A stretch of 64,000 nucleotides of DNA, from the NCBI GenBank assembly GCA_947454705.1, contig CANGKZ010000003.1, positions 1-64,000 on the forward strand, given 5' to 3'. A program made the translations under genes and the position numbers. The notes beneath the pieces are model-generated. The model was not told the DNA's origin. It ran no database searches and was given only the letters and a program-made list of their open reading frames with translations. Every line of letters starts with the position of its first letter. Position 1 is the stretch's first letter. Shown here piece after piece: positions 26,308 to 34,895 of this stretch. This DNA comes from Verrucomicrobiota bacterium. Lineage in GTDB: Bacteria; Verrucomicrobiota; Verrucomicrobiia; Limisphaerales; UBA9464.

Positions 26308-27681
26308 CTACGGTCGGGCGGCGATTTGACGCTCCAGCCGGTCGAGTTTCCGCGAGGTGGTCTTGGCGAGAACGCGCCCTCGGGATTCGATGTCGGTCCG
26401 GGCAATCGGATCGACGCCCGCCCCGGACCTGCTGGTCAAATAGCCATCGAGCGTTTGAAAACACTCAGCCAGGAGGGGAACGAGATCCGGCGGTGCATGA
26501 ACCGCGAGCCGTTGAAGCTGCGTGGCCTTGCGGGTGAGTACTTCCCGCTGCGCCGGGTATTCCCAGGAGCGCACGATTTCGGAGAGCGTGACCGTCCGAC
26601 GCGCGGCGGGGCTGTTGGTCGTTTCGCGGAGCTCGGCGGTTTCCGACATGATCCACCGGAGCTCGGTGATCACGCGATCGCGCGGCCATTGCTGCGAGGG
26701 ATCACGGCTGAGCATGGAGACCAGCGCCACCGCCCACCATTTTTCCACGTCGAGGAAGGTGTCGAAGCGTCCGCCACTCGATCGGAGGAACGCGGTCTGC
26801 CAGTTCAAATGGCTCGGAAGAATGCGGAGGAACTGCTGCGCGTGGCGGCGTCCCTCGTCGTCCTGCACCCACGCGGCAACAAGCAGCGCCACATTCGCGC
26901 GGTACAAATCAAACCGCACGGGATCGGTGAACTGGCCCAATCCCGCCTGGGTCAGATCGCCAAAGCCTTCCGGTTCGTTGCCCCCGAGCTCGGCGCGAAT
27001 GGCGGCGATGGGATCCTTCCGGCGCGCAGACCGATTCAGTAGGGTCTCGGCTTCGGGGACCAGGTCGCGTCCGTACTCATGAATCAGCACGCTGTTCATC
27101 CCCTCGGAAAACCAGAGCGGCAGCAGCACGCAGTCGGACCGCGGATTGCCCCGATTGGCGAGGTCGAGGAGGGACACTTCCACCAGCGCCCGGACCAATC
27201 GGTACCATTCGATCTCCTCGGGCAGCTCCACCTTGAAGACGAATCCGCCGGAAAACGCGGCAGGAACAATATCGATCTGCCCCTCCACCTGGCGGCGTCG
27301 ACGGAGGTAAAGATGCACCTTGGCGCCCGGGGAATCCGCGATGCCGAGCTGCGTGTTCACGGCGAGGCGCACGCGCTCACTGATCACGGCCAGGAGATCG
27401 GCCCGCAGAACCACATTCGCCCGATCCCCCACCGGCTTGAACTGACTCGGCGATCCCACCCGCGCGGCGGAACTGGCACCGGGCTGTCCGTGCACGATGA
27501 ACTGACCCGACCGGCTGACAGTGACCGGACCGGCGCCCGTACCAAAATCGACACGCGAACCCACGCGAATCCCGGGCGACTGGCCGACGAGGACCGCGGG
27601 CAGGCCGGTGAGCAGCAGGAAGAAGGCGATCCAGGACGGGATCCCACGATGCGCCTGTGGAGCGTTGGAGGGAGGTCGCAT
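26308..27681 (-). CDS. Exported protein resembling a degenerate peptidase-MA metallopeptidase
   Basis: A 457-residue protein with a signal anchor (about residues 15-33). The middle part looks like a gluzincin-type (peptidase MA) domain. LLPLWFSEG (186-194) matches the P-X-W-X-X-E-G segment that carries the third zinc ligand, but the position of the HExxH motif reads VEVSL (167-171), keeping the Glu and losing both His. It is therefore probably not an active protease. The C-terminal 250 residues are helical. The start ATG at 27681 is chosen for the signal. It lies between the FG-GAP protein and FmdB genes on the same strand. Confidence 0.62.
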   Translation of the reverse strand: MRPPSNAPQAHRGIPSWIAFFLLLTGLPAVLVGQSPGIRVGSRVDFGTGAGPVTVSRSGQFIVHGQPGASSAARVGSPSQFKPVGDRANVVLRADLLAVISERVRLAVNTQLGIADSPGAKVHLYLRRRRQVEGQIDIVPAAFSGGFVFKVELPEEIEWYRLVRALVEVSLLDLANRGNPRSDCVLLPLWFSEGMNSVLIHEYGRDLVPEAETLLNRSARRKDPIAAIRAELGGNEPEGFGDLTQAGLGQFTDPVRFDLYRANVALLVAAWVQDDEGRRHAQQFLRILPSHLNWQTAFLRSSGGRFDTFLDVEKWWAVALVSMLSRDPSQQWPRDRVITELRWIMSETAELRETTNSPAARRTVTLSEIVRSWEYPAQREVLTRKATQLQRLAVHAPPDLVPLLAECFQTLDGYLTSRSGAGVDPIARTDIESRGRVLAKTTSRKLDRLERQIAARP

Positions 27682-27734
27682 CGGATGCAGGAGCCACCCG
27701 CGGTCCGAACCGCAGGCGGGGGTTCGATCGCTAT

Positions 27735-28100
27735 CTATTTCTTCTTTTTCGCAGCCGGCTTCGACGAGGCAGCCGGAGCGGCTGCGGGAGCTGGCGCCGG
27801 CGCGGGAGCCGGGGTGGCGGGCTTCGATTCCGACTTGGATTCGGTCTTGGGCTTGGACGATTCGGAATCGCTGCGGGCGGCGGACTTGTAGGAATCGTTC
27901 CGGTAGTCGGTGATGTAGAAGCCGCTGCCCTTGAAGATGAGACCCGCACCTCCGCCGATCGCGCGGCGAACCTTGCCCTTGCCCCAGCGCTTGGCCGGGC
28001 AGATTTCTTTGGTGCAGGTGGTCAGCGCGGCGTCCTTCATCGACTGAACGCACTCAAATTCGTGACCGCATTTTTCGCAACTGTACTCGTAGGTAGGCAT
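27735..28100 (-). CDS. FmdB-type zinc ribbon protein with low-complexity tail
   Basis: A 121-residue protein opening with MPTYEYSCEKCGHEFE, the standard start of the FmdB/CxxC_CXXC_SSSS family. Zinc ligands would be Cys8, Cys11, Cys29 and Cys34. The segment GSGFYITDYRND is also typical of the family. Residues 75-121 are a Ser/Lys then Ala/Pro-rich low-complexity tail ending in four Lys. The family is thought to be regulatory, but its mechanism is not settled. It reads in the same direction as the epimerase gene upstream. Confidence 0.85.
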   Translation of the reverse strand: MPTYEYSCEKCGHEFECVQSMKDAALTTCTKEICPAKRWGKGKVRRAIGGGAGLIFKGSGFYITDYRNDSYKSAARSDSESSKPKTESKSESKPATPAPAPAPAPAAAPAASSKPAAKKKK

Positions 28101-28163
28101 GTGTGGCGGTTCGGGAAGTAAGCGGACGCGTGGGAAAGGTCAAGGAGGCGGCTTGGGACGGGC

Positions 28164-29180
28164 TTAGCGGGGACGAACGTAGCCGTGCTCGCGGAACCAC
28201 TGGATCGCATCAGCAAGGGCCCGCTCCGGCGGCGTCTGGGGGAGCCCCAATTCGCTGATCGCCTTGGCCGGGATGAACCACATTTTGTACTTCGCCATCT
28301 TCACACCGGCGACCGGGGCGCGGGGCGGCTTGCCGGTGAATTTCGAAATCATCTCACTCACATGCGCCGCTCCGAGGGCCACGGAATGGGGCACCTGCCA
28401 ACGCGGAGCCGGAATGTCGGTGAGCGATGCCATGCGCATCAGCACTTCCTGGAGCGTCCAGTTGCCCTCGGCGTTTCCGAGGATGTAGCGCTCGCCGAGC
28501 CGACCCTTTTCCGCGGCGAGGATGTGACCCACGGCCACGTCGCGGACGTGAACGAAATTCAGCCCCGTGTTCAGAAAGGCGGGCATGGCGCGATTCAGGA
28601 AATCCACCACCACTTGGCCGGTCGGCGTGGGCTTCACGTCGCGCGGCCCGATTGGCGCGCTCGGATTCACGATCACCACCGGTGCCCCCTGGCGCGCGAG
28701 TTCCCGGGCCGCCATCTCGGCCTGCCACTTGGAGAGCTTGTACGGATTGGTCATCTGCGCTTCCGACACCGGGGTCCGTTCATCGGTCGGCACCAGGCGG
28801 TCGCCGGTTCCCTCCTTGGGGAGTCCGATGCAACCCACCGTGCTGGTGTACACGATGCGCGAGCAGCCGGCCTTGTATCCGGCGCGAATCACCTTCTGGG
28901 TGCCGAGGACATTGACCCGGAACATCGGTTCGTAGTCCGGCATCCACAGCGAGTAGCTCGCCGCGACATGGAAGCACCAATCGCAACCCTCCATCCGGCG
29001 TGCGAGGTCGTCGGACTTTTCGGTGATGTCGCCCTCGACCCGTTCAAACGGGGCACCGGCGAGGCCCTTGAGGTTCGCCCCGGGACGCAGGAGGGCTCGA
29101 ACCGTGTGGCCGCGGGCCACCAGTTCATGCACCAGGTTGGCTCCAATGAAGCCGGACGCTCCCGTGACGAAACACTTCAT
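28164..29180 (-). CDS. NAD(P)-dependent epimerase/dehydratase, HpnA-like
   Basis: Extended short-chain dehydrogenase of 338 residues. The nucleotide-binding glycine motif is VTGASGFIGANL (Gly7, Gly10, Gly13). Catalytic Ser/Thr lies in YTSTVGCIGL and the Tyr-X3-Lys pair is Tyr147/Lys151 in NPYKLSKWQAE. The sequence pattern (IGLPKEG, NPSAPIGPRDVKPTPTG, FVHVRDVA) is close to the hopanoid-associated sugar epimerase HpnA and dihydroflavonol-reductase-like enzymes. No squalene-hopene cyclase is in the window, so hopanoid involvement is only a family-based guess. The ATG at 29180 begins at the first beta strand. Confidence 0.82.
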   Translation of the reverse strand: MKCFVTGASGFIGANLVHELVARGHTVRALLRPGANLKGLAGAPFERVEGDITEKSDDLARRMEGCDWCFHVAASYSLWMPDYEPMFRVNVLGTQKVIRAGYKAGCSRIVYTSTVGCIGLPKEGTGDRLVPTDERTPVSEAQMTNPYKLSKWQAEMAARELARQGAPVVIVNPSAPIGPRDVKPTPTGQVVVDFLNRAMPAFLNTGLNFVHVRDVAVGHILAAEKGRLGERYILGNAEGNWTLQEVLMRMASLTDIPAPRWQVPHSVALGAAHVSEMISKFTGKPPRAPVAGVKMAKYKMWFIPAKAISELGLPQTPPERALADAIQWFREHGYVRPR

Positions 29181-29273
29181 GCGGAAAATCAAAGCACGAA
29201 ACGCGGCCCGGGAACACGGTTTTGGTGCCGGTCGCATTCTTGTTTCCGGCATGCAACTGGCTAGCATTTCACC

Positions 29274-32200
29274 GTGATCCGCCTCTTATGCTGCGTGCTG
29301 ACCGCCTTGCTGTGTTCAGCCATCGGACAGGCGCAGGATGCCCGTTTCATCCGACTCCGATCTGGAACGGTATCCACCCCGCCTCCCCGGATCGGCGGCC
29401 CCGCCCCCGCCAGCGCGGCAATTCCCGCGGGAAACGGCCTTTTTTTGGTTCAAATGGACGATTCCTCGCGCCCGGGCCTGCGCGAAGCCCTCGCGGCCCG
29501 AGGGGTTTCCCTGCTGTACTACGTTCCTGACAACGCCTGGGTGGCGCGCTTCCAGCAGGTGAATCTGGCGGCCGTTCGCGCCCTGCCCGGAGTCCGCTGG
29601 GTGGGCGTCTACACCCCGGAGATGCGCATCCAGCCCCGGCTCAGGTCCATCTTCGCCACCAACCTGCTCGCCTCGGTTCCCCTCAAGCTCCTCGTTCCCC
29701 CCGGAGCCACCGGCCCCGAAATGGCGCAGGTGCTGCGAACCCTCACCGGATCGGTTCAGCACCACACCACCCGCATGGGCACCTACGTGTCCGGAACGGC
29801 GGACCTCCGCCGGCTCAACCGGCTCGCGCAGTCCGATGCCGTGGTATGGATCGAACGCGCCCCGGTGATGAAACTCGTGGACGAGGTCAGCACCAAGATC
29901 GTCGGAGGCGAAACCGGGCGAGACGGCGACTTTGCCCACGTGCATCAACTTGGGTACGACGGCCGCGGAGTGACCGTGGCGGTTGCCGATTCCGGGCTCG
30001 ACTCGGGCGATCCGGCCGACATGCACCCGGACGTGGCGGGACGCGTCGATGCCCTGTTTGCCTACGACGGCCTTGCGGACGCGAGCGACGAACACAGCCA
30101 CGGCACCCACGTGGCGGGAATCGTGGCGGGCAACGCCAGCACCGGCGAAAAGGATGACACGGGAGCCTTCTGGGGACTCGGCGTTGCACCCGGGGCGCAC
30201 TTGGTGATCGAGCGCATCTTTGACGGATCCGGCGGATTCCGAGCCCCGCCCACCTACGCCAAGCTCATGCAGGATGCCGTTCGCAGCGGTGCCTACATTG
30301 GGTCGAACTCCTGGGGTGACGACGTCGCAGGCCAGTACGACCTCAGCGCGGCGGAGTTCGATGGATTCGTTCGCGATGCCGATCCCGACATCCCCGGCGA
30401 GCAGGCCTACGTGCTCGAATTCAGCGCGGGCAACGCCGGCCCCGGCGCGCAAACGATCGACAGCCCGGCGGTCGCCAAGAACGTCATCGCCACCGGCGCG
30501 ACCGACAACAACCGCTTCGAATTCCCCATCTACGGCGACGGACAGGAAGTCATGGCCGATTTCTCCAGCCGCGGACCGTGCGAGGACGGGCGTATCAAAC
30601 CTGATATCACCGCCCCCGGCACGTGGATCTCCTCCATGCGGTCGGTGTACGCCAACGACGACAACGCCTGGGGACCGATCAGTGAATTCTACATTTACCA
30701 GGGCGGCACCTCGCAGGCCGGTCCGCACGCCAGCGGGGCCGCGGCGGTGGCGGTGCAGTGGTACCGCGCCACCCACGGCGGGGCCACGCCATCGCCCGCG
30801 CTGGTGAAGGCGATGCTGATCAACTCGGCCGACGACATGGGCACCGCGACCATTCCCGACAACGGCGGACTGTTTGGCGGCGACGAGGGAGCCGACCCTG
30901 GAACCATCGTGGTCGGCGACACCGCGCCCGCCCCGAACAACGACGAAGGCTGGGGCCGCATCAATCTGGTCAACCTGATCGACAGCTCCCGCACCTATCA
31001 AATGGTCGATCAAGCCTCCGAGCTGGCCACCACCGACACCTTCGAGCAGCGCGTGGTGGTGGGGCCGGATGAGCCGTTGAAGATCACGTTGGTTTACACC
31101 GATGTGCCGGCCCTGCCCGCCTCGATTCCGGCGTTGGTGAACGATCTCGATCTTGAAGTGGTCGCGCCCGACGGACGCCTCTACCGGGGCAATGCGTTTG
31201 GCGACGGAGAATCCGCTCCCGAAACGCCCGAGGGCGATCGCATCAACAACGTCGAAGCCGTCCACCTCTCCTCCCCGTCCGCGGGAGAGTACGTGGTGCG
31301 GGTGCGGGCGCATCGGGTGGTGACCGATGTTCACGGGCGGACCAACTCGGCACCGAAGCAGGATTTCACCCTCGTGGTTTCGGGCCAGTTGCCCAAGCCC
31401 GGCGAAGGCGTGATCTCCTGGGATCGCGACGCCTACCGCTCTCCCGCCACCGCGACGGTCCGGCTGGTGGACTCCGATCTCACCGCCGCCACCAGTGTCA
31501 CCGTCCAGCTCTGGACCTCGTCGCAAGCCAACCGGATCGCGCTGACGCTTACCAAAAATGGTACTTCCGGATCCTTTGCCGGCACGGTGGCCCTCGCTCC
31601 GGGCACGGCGGCGAACAGCATAGGGAAACTGACCGCGAACGACGGCGACTCGCTGTGGGTGGAGTACGTCGATGCCCATCCGGCCGCGACGCGCCAAGGC
31701 TCGTCGAAGATTGATTCGATTCCGCCGGTGCTTTCCGAGGTCAACGCCCTCCTGCAGTTCGGCCATTCCACCATCGAATGGCTCTCCGGCGAACCCGCCA
31801 CCTCGCTCATCTATTACGGCAGCACCAACGCGGTGACCAATCGGTTGTCCGACGGCGTGTTCCGCACCCAACACTCGCTCCAACTGCCCAGCCTGGTTCC
31901 CGGCACCACGTATTTCTTCTCCGTCGTTGGAAGCGATGTGGCGGGCAACACTTCCACCAATGACAACGGCGGTCGCTACTTCCGCTTCATCGGTCCCAAG
32001 CCCGCATCCGCACTGCTCCTCTACTCGCCGGAAAGTTTGTTCAGCGAAAACGGATTCCTGAGCGACACCCCATATCCCGGCATCGAGAACTGGACCGCCA
32101 CGCTCGATGCCCTCGGTCTGGAATACGACGTGTGGGACACCTCGGTGGTTGGGGCCTCGCCCAAGGCTGCGGATCTCAAAGCCTACGGACTGGTCTTCTG

Positions 32201-34541
32201 GCGTCCCGAGGAACTCGCCTCCCCTGCCCCGGGACTCACCGATGCCCTTTCCACCTACGTGTCCTCCGGTGGGGCGTTGTTTGTGTCCTCCTTTGATCTG
32301 CTCACCCGATTGAAGGATTCCAATTCCACCAACTTCATCGCGCAGACGCTCCACGTGTCCGCCTTCCAGGAAGATCAGGGAGCAAATGTGCTCAATGCCG
32401 TGGCGGGCGACCCGGTGGGCGGCGGCATTCAGGTGCCGTTGGATTACTCCCAGTTCCCGAGTGGATTCGCGATCGACCTTCTCGGAATTTCGTGGCCGGA
32501 CGGACCGGATCACCTGACGGTCGGCACCAACACTGCCGCCAGTTTTCTGCAGGAGAACAGCCGCGTGGTGGGAATCCGTTATCCCAAGACCGGACAGGAC
32601 AGCGCGGGTCGCGTGGTGTTTCTCTCCGTGCCGCTGGAGGCGATCACGACCGACGGAGCGGCCCCCAACAACCGCGCCAGCGTGCTGGGCAATGCGATCC
32701 GATTCCTTAAGCCCAACCTCTCCACCGGAGCCTCGGTCGCGTTCGATCAACCCGCGTACACCCTGCCCTCGTCCGCGGTGCTCGAAATCACCGACAGCCG
32801 AAGGGCCACCAATTCCCAGCTCACCGCCATCCTGAGCTCCACCTCGAAGCCCGCGGGCGTTCCCCTCACTTTCTTCGCCACGGCGGAGCCCGGGCTGTTC
32901 CGTACCCGCGCCATCCTGGCCTCGAAGACCAGCGGCACCGCATCCCCGACCCTCGTGCTGACCAACGGTGAAACGATTACGCTTGTTTACATCGACAGCG
33001 CGAAAACTGAAAACCGGGTCGCGGTGCCGATCGACACCGTCGCCCCGGTGATTTCCGACGTGGCCTCCGATCCCGCCTACAACGAGGCCGTCATCACCTG
33101 GACCACCGACAAACCCTCCGATTCGCTGGTCCGTTTCGGCACTTCTCCGGGCGATGATTCCTTCCTCACGCGCAGCGGCTACGTCGCCGAGTCCACCACC
33201 GAACACGAGGTGCAGCTCTCGGGCCTGCTGGCCGATCGCACCTATTATTTCAAAGTCGTGAGCCGCGACGACGCCGGCAACATCCAGTCCAGCGACAACG
33301 GAGGAAAACTCTTCAGCGTTCGCACTTTGAAACCCATCACACCGCCGTGGAGCGACTCCCTGGAATCCGGCCACTCCGGCTGGGCCGTGTACAACGACAC
33401 CAGCGGAAGCGGCGCGGTGCTGCCCGGGGATCCCTCGGATGACGGCGGCGGCGATTCCCTCTCGGCGAGCGGATGGGATTTCGGGACGCCGAAAAACGGA
33501 TTCAGCGTGAAAGCCCACAGCGGCACCAACGTGTGGGCCACGAATTTGAACGGTGATTCCGTGGATTACGCCGTGACCGATCTCATCTCTCCCGCCATCA
33601 GCCTCGTCGGCGGCAACAAGGCCACCCTGCGCTTCTGGCAGAACTACGACTTCACATCGTCCTCGGCTGGCGGAACCGATGACAATCCCTTCGGCGACGT
33701 GTTGGTCGAAGCCGGACAGGTCGCGCTCTCGTCCGACAATGGCGCGACGTGGAACGATCTCTACGTGGTACAAAACGAACTCTCCGACGGATGGGAGGAA
33801 GTGGAATTGGACGTCACGCGCTTCGTCGGGAAGGTGGTGCGTTTCCGGTTCAACTATCAGCTGTTCAGCTTCAACGCCACGGCCCGGCTCGGCTGGTTGC
33901 TCGATGACTTCAGCGTCGAACTCAACACCGTCGCGAGCACCTCGATCGTGGTGACCAACAACCTCGCGCAGGCCAGCTTCACGATTCACGGCCCCACCAA
34001 TCGTGTGGTGACCGGATCGGGCATGAGCTTCCGCACCAACCTGCCCGCCGGGACCTACTCGATCGAGTGGACCGCGGTGCCGTTTTATATCGCCCCATCG
34101 CCGCAGACCAATCAGCTCGGCACCAACGTGAACGATCTCGTGTTCACCGGCACGTACACCTTCCCGGATATCAACCGCAATGGCATCAGCGACCTGTGGG
34201 AGAAGCAGTACTTCGGCACCGTAAATCCGCTCTACACCGGCCGGGGGGACAGCGATCGCGATGGAGTGTCGGACCTCGAAGAATTCCTCGCGGGAACCAA
34301 TCCCACCGATGCCGCGAGCGTCTTCCGTCTCCAGAATCCCGAGACGTTGCCGAACGGCACCGTGCGTCTCACTTGGAACACCGTGGCGAACCACGCGTAT
34401 CAGGTGGAGGTCTCAACCAATCTTGGAACCTGGCAATCGGTGACCGATCTGTTGATTGCCACTGGAACGAGTCAATCCACCACACTGCCCGCCCTCGATC
34501 CGCACCTGCCGTACTTCTTCCGCGTCCGCGTGTCCCCATGA
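29274..34541 (+). CDS. Giant secreted S8 subtilisin-like serine protease
   Basis: A 1755-residue exported protease with a GTG start and a signal peptide (about residues 1-20). The catalytic triad is Asp239 in VADSGLDSG, His276 in HGTHVAG and Ser480 in GGTSQAGPHASG. The oxyanion Asn387 lies in SAGNAGP. A propeptide-like region (about 50-200) precedes it. Downstream are a P-domain-like beta region (about 580-700), two fibronectin-III-like segments ending in DNGG with YYGSTNAV or FGTSPGDD motifs, and a calcium-loop segment near residue 1640 (DINRNGISD, DSDRDGVSD). A C-terminal domain of about 60 residues resembles the end of the CotH/LTD protein at 53314-59661. Confidence 0.9.
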   Translation: MIRLLCCVLTALLCSAIGQAQDARFIRLRSGTVSTPPPRIGGPAPASAAIPAGNGLFLVQMDDSSRPGLREALAARGVSLLYYVPDNAWVARFQQVNLAAVRALPGVRWVGVYTPEMRIQPRLRSIFATNLLASVPLKLLVPPGATGPEMAQVLRTLTGSVQHHTTRMGTYVSGTADLRRLNRLAQSDAVVWIERAPVMKLVDEVSTKIVGGETGRDGDFAHVHQLGYDGRGVTVAVADSGLDSGDPADMHPDVAGRVDALFAYDGLADASDEHSHGTHVAGIVAGNASTGEKDDTGAFWGLGVAPGAHLVIERIFDGSGGFRAPPTYAKLMQDAVRSGAYIGSNSWGDDVAGQYDLSAAEFDGFVRDADPDIPGEQAYVLEFSAGNAGPGAQTIDSPAVAKNVIATGATDNNRFEFPIYGDGQEVMADFSSRGPCEDGRIKPDITAPGTWISSMRSVYANDDNAWGPISEFYIYQGGTSQAGPHASGAAAVAVQWYRATHGGATPSPALVKAMLINSADDMGTATIPDNGGLFGGDEGADPGTIVVGDTAPAPNNDEGWGRINLVNLIDSSRTYQMVDQASELATTDTFEQRVVVGPDEPLKITLVYTDVPALPASIPALVNDLDLEVVAPDGRLYRGNAFGDGESAPETPEGDRINNVEAVHLSSPSAGEYVVRVRAHRVVTDVHGRTNSAPKQDFTLVVSGQLPKPGEGVISWDRDAYRSPATATVRLVDSDLTAATSVTVQLWTSSQANRIALTLTKNGTSGSFAGTVALAPGTAANSIGKLTANDGDSLWVEYVDAHPAATRQGSSKIDSIPPVLSEVNALLQFGHSTIEWLSGEPATSLIYYGSTNAVTNRLSDGVFRTQHSLQLPSLVPGTTYFFSVVGSDVAGNTSTNDNGGRYFRFIGPKPASALLLYSPESLFSENGFLSDTPYPGIENWTATLDALGLEYDVWDTSVVGASPKAADLKAYGLVFWRPEELASPAPGLTDALSTYVSSGGALFVSSFDLLTRLKDSNSTNFIAQTLHVSAFQEDQGANVLNAVAGDPVGGGIQVPLDYSQFPSGFAIDLLGISWPDGPDHLTVGTNTAASFLQENSRVVGIRYPKTGQDSAGRVVFLSVPLEAITTDGAAPNNRASVLGNAIRFLKPNLSTGASVAFDQPAYTLPSSAVLEITDSRRATNSQLTAILSSTSKPAGVPLTFFATAEPGLFRTRAILASKTSGTASPTLVLTNGETITLVYIDSAKTENRVAVPIDTVAPVISDVASDPAYNEAVITWTTDKPSDSLVRFGTSPGDDSFLTRSGYVAESTTEHEVQLSGLLADRTYYFKVVSRDDAGNIQSSDNGGKLFSVRTLKPITPPWSDSLESGHSGWAVYNDTSGSGAVLPGDPSDDGGGDSLSASGWDFGTPKNGFSVKAHSGTNVWATNLNGDSVDYAVTDLISPAISLVGGNKATLRFWQNYDFTSSSAGGTDDNPFGDVLVEAGQVALSSDNGATWNDLYVVQNELSDGWEEVELDVTRFVGKVVRFRFNYQLFSFNATARLGWLLDDFSVELNTVASTSIVVTNNLAQASFTIHGPTNRVVTGSGMSFRTNLPAGTYSIEWTAVPFYIAPSPQTNQLGTNVNDLVFTGTYTFPDINRNGISDLWEKQYFGTVNPLYTGRGDSDRDGVSDLEEFLAGTNPTDAASVFRLQNPETLPNGTVRLTWNTVANHAYQVEVSTNLGTWQSVTDLLIATGTSQSTTLPALDPHLPYFFRVRVSP

Positions 34542-34895
34542 ACCATCACGGAGTGACGCGAACCGGAACGGCAGTTGAAACCGCAGATGGACGCAGATGG
34601 ACGCAGATGGACGCAGATTGCGCAGCCGCGTGAACGCGGTACTCCATACCTAATTCACTTCGTCTGCATCTCGTTCGGAGTCCCGTCTTCAGACGGTTCG
34701 GGTAGGCGCGCAACCTTGTTCCCCGCGCCCATTTCCAGGTTCGTGATCAACAGCAGAGCCGCGTAAACGCGGTACTCCATACGAAATTCACTGAATCCAG
34801 CATCCAGCATCCGCCCCCATCTGCGATCTCCCATCTGCGATCTCCCATCTGCGATCTCCCATCTCCCATCTCCCATCTACGATCTCCTCCGAGTC
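34542..34895. repeat. Composite repeat mosaic A5 between convergent genes
   Basis: These 354 bases hold no gene and are nearly all repeat. Four tandem GCAGATGGAC units (34582-34620) resemble the end of family B. Three hairpin modules follow: REP-a reversed at 34621-34650 (CCGCGT-GA-ACGCGG), REP-b forward at 34672-34701 (CCGTCT-TC-AGACGG) and REP-a reversed at 34754-34783 (CCGCGT-AA-ACGCGG). Then come ATCCAGC units (34795-34812) and a tandem array of CCCATCT and GCGATCT heptamers (34817-34885). The array lacks unique spacers, so it is not a CRISPR. Confidence 0.75.

Noticed and set aside
29316-34394. A 1692-codon open frame antisense to the subtilase gene
   Set aside because: It mirrors the subtilase coding strand and arises from high GC at third codon positions. 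It has no signal, domain or start context, while the subtilase on the plus strand has a full catalytic triad and signal peptide.
34817-34885. Tandem CCCATCT/GCGATCT array as a possible CRISPR
   Set aside because: Units are 7-14 bases with no unique spacers of constant length and no cas genes nearby. It is a simple tandem repeat within a mosaic.
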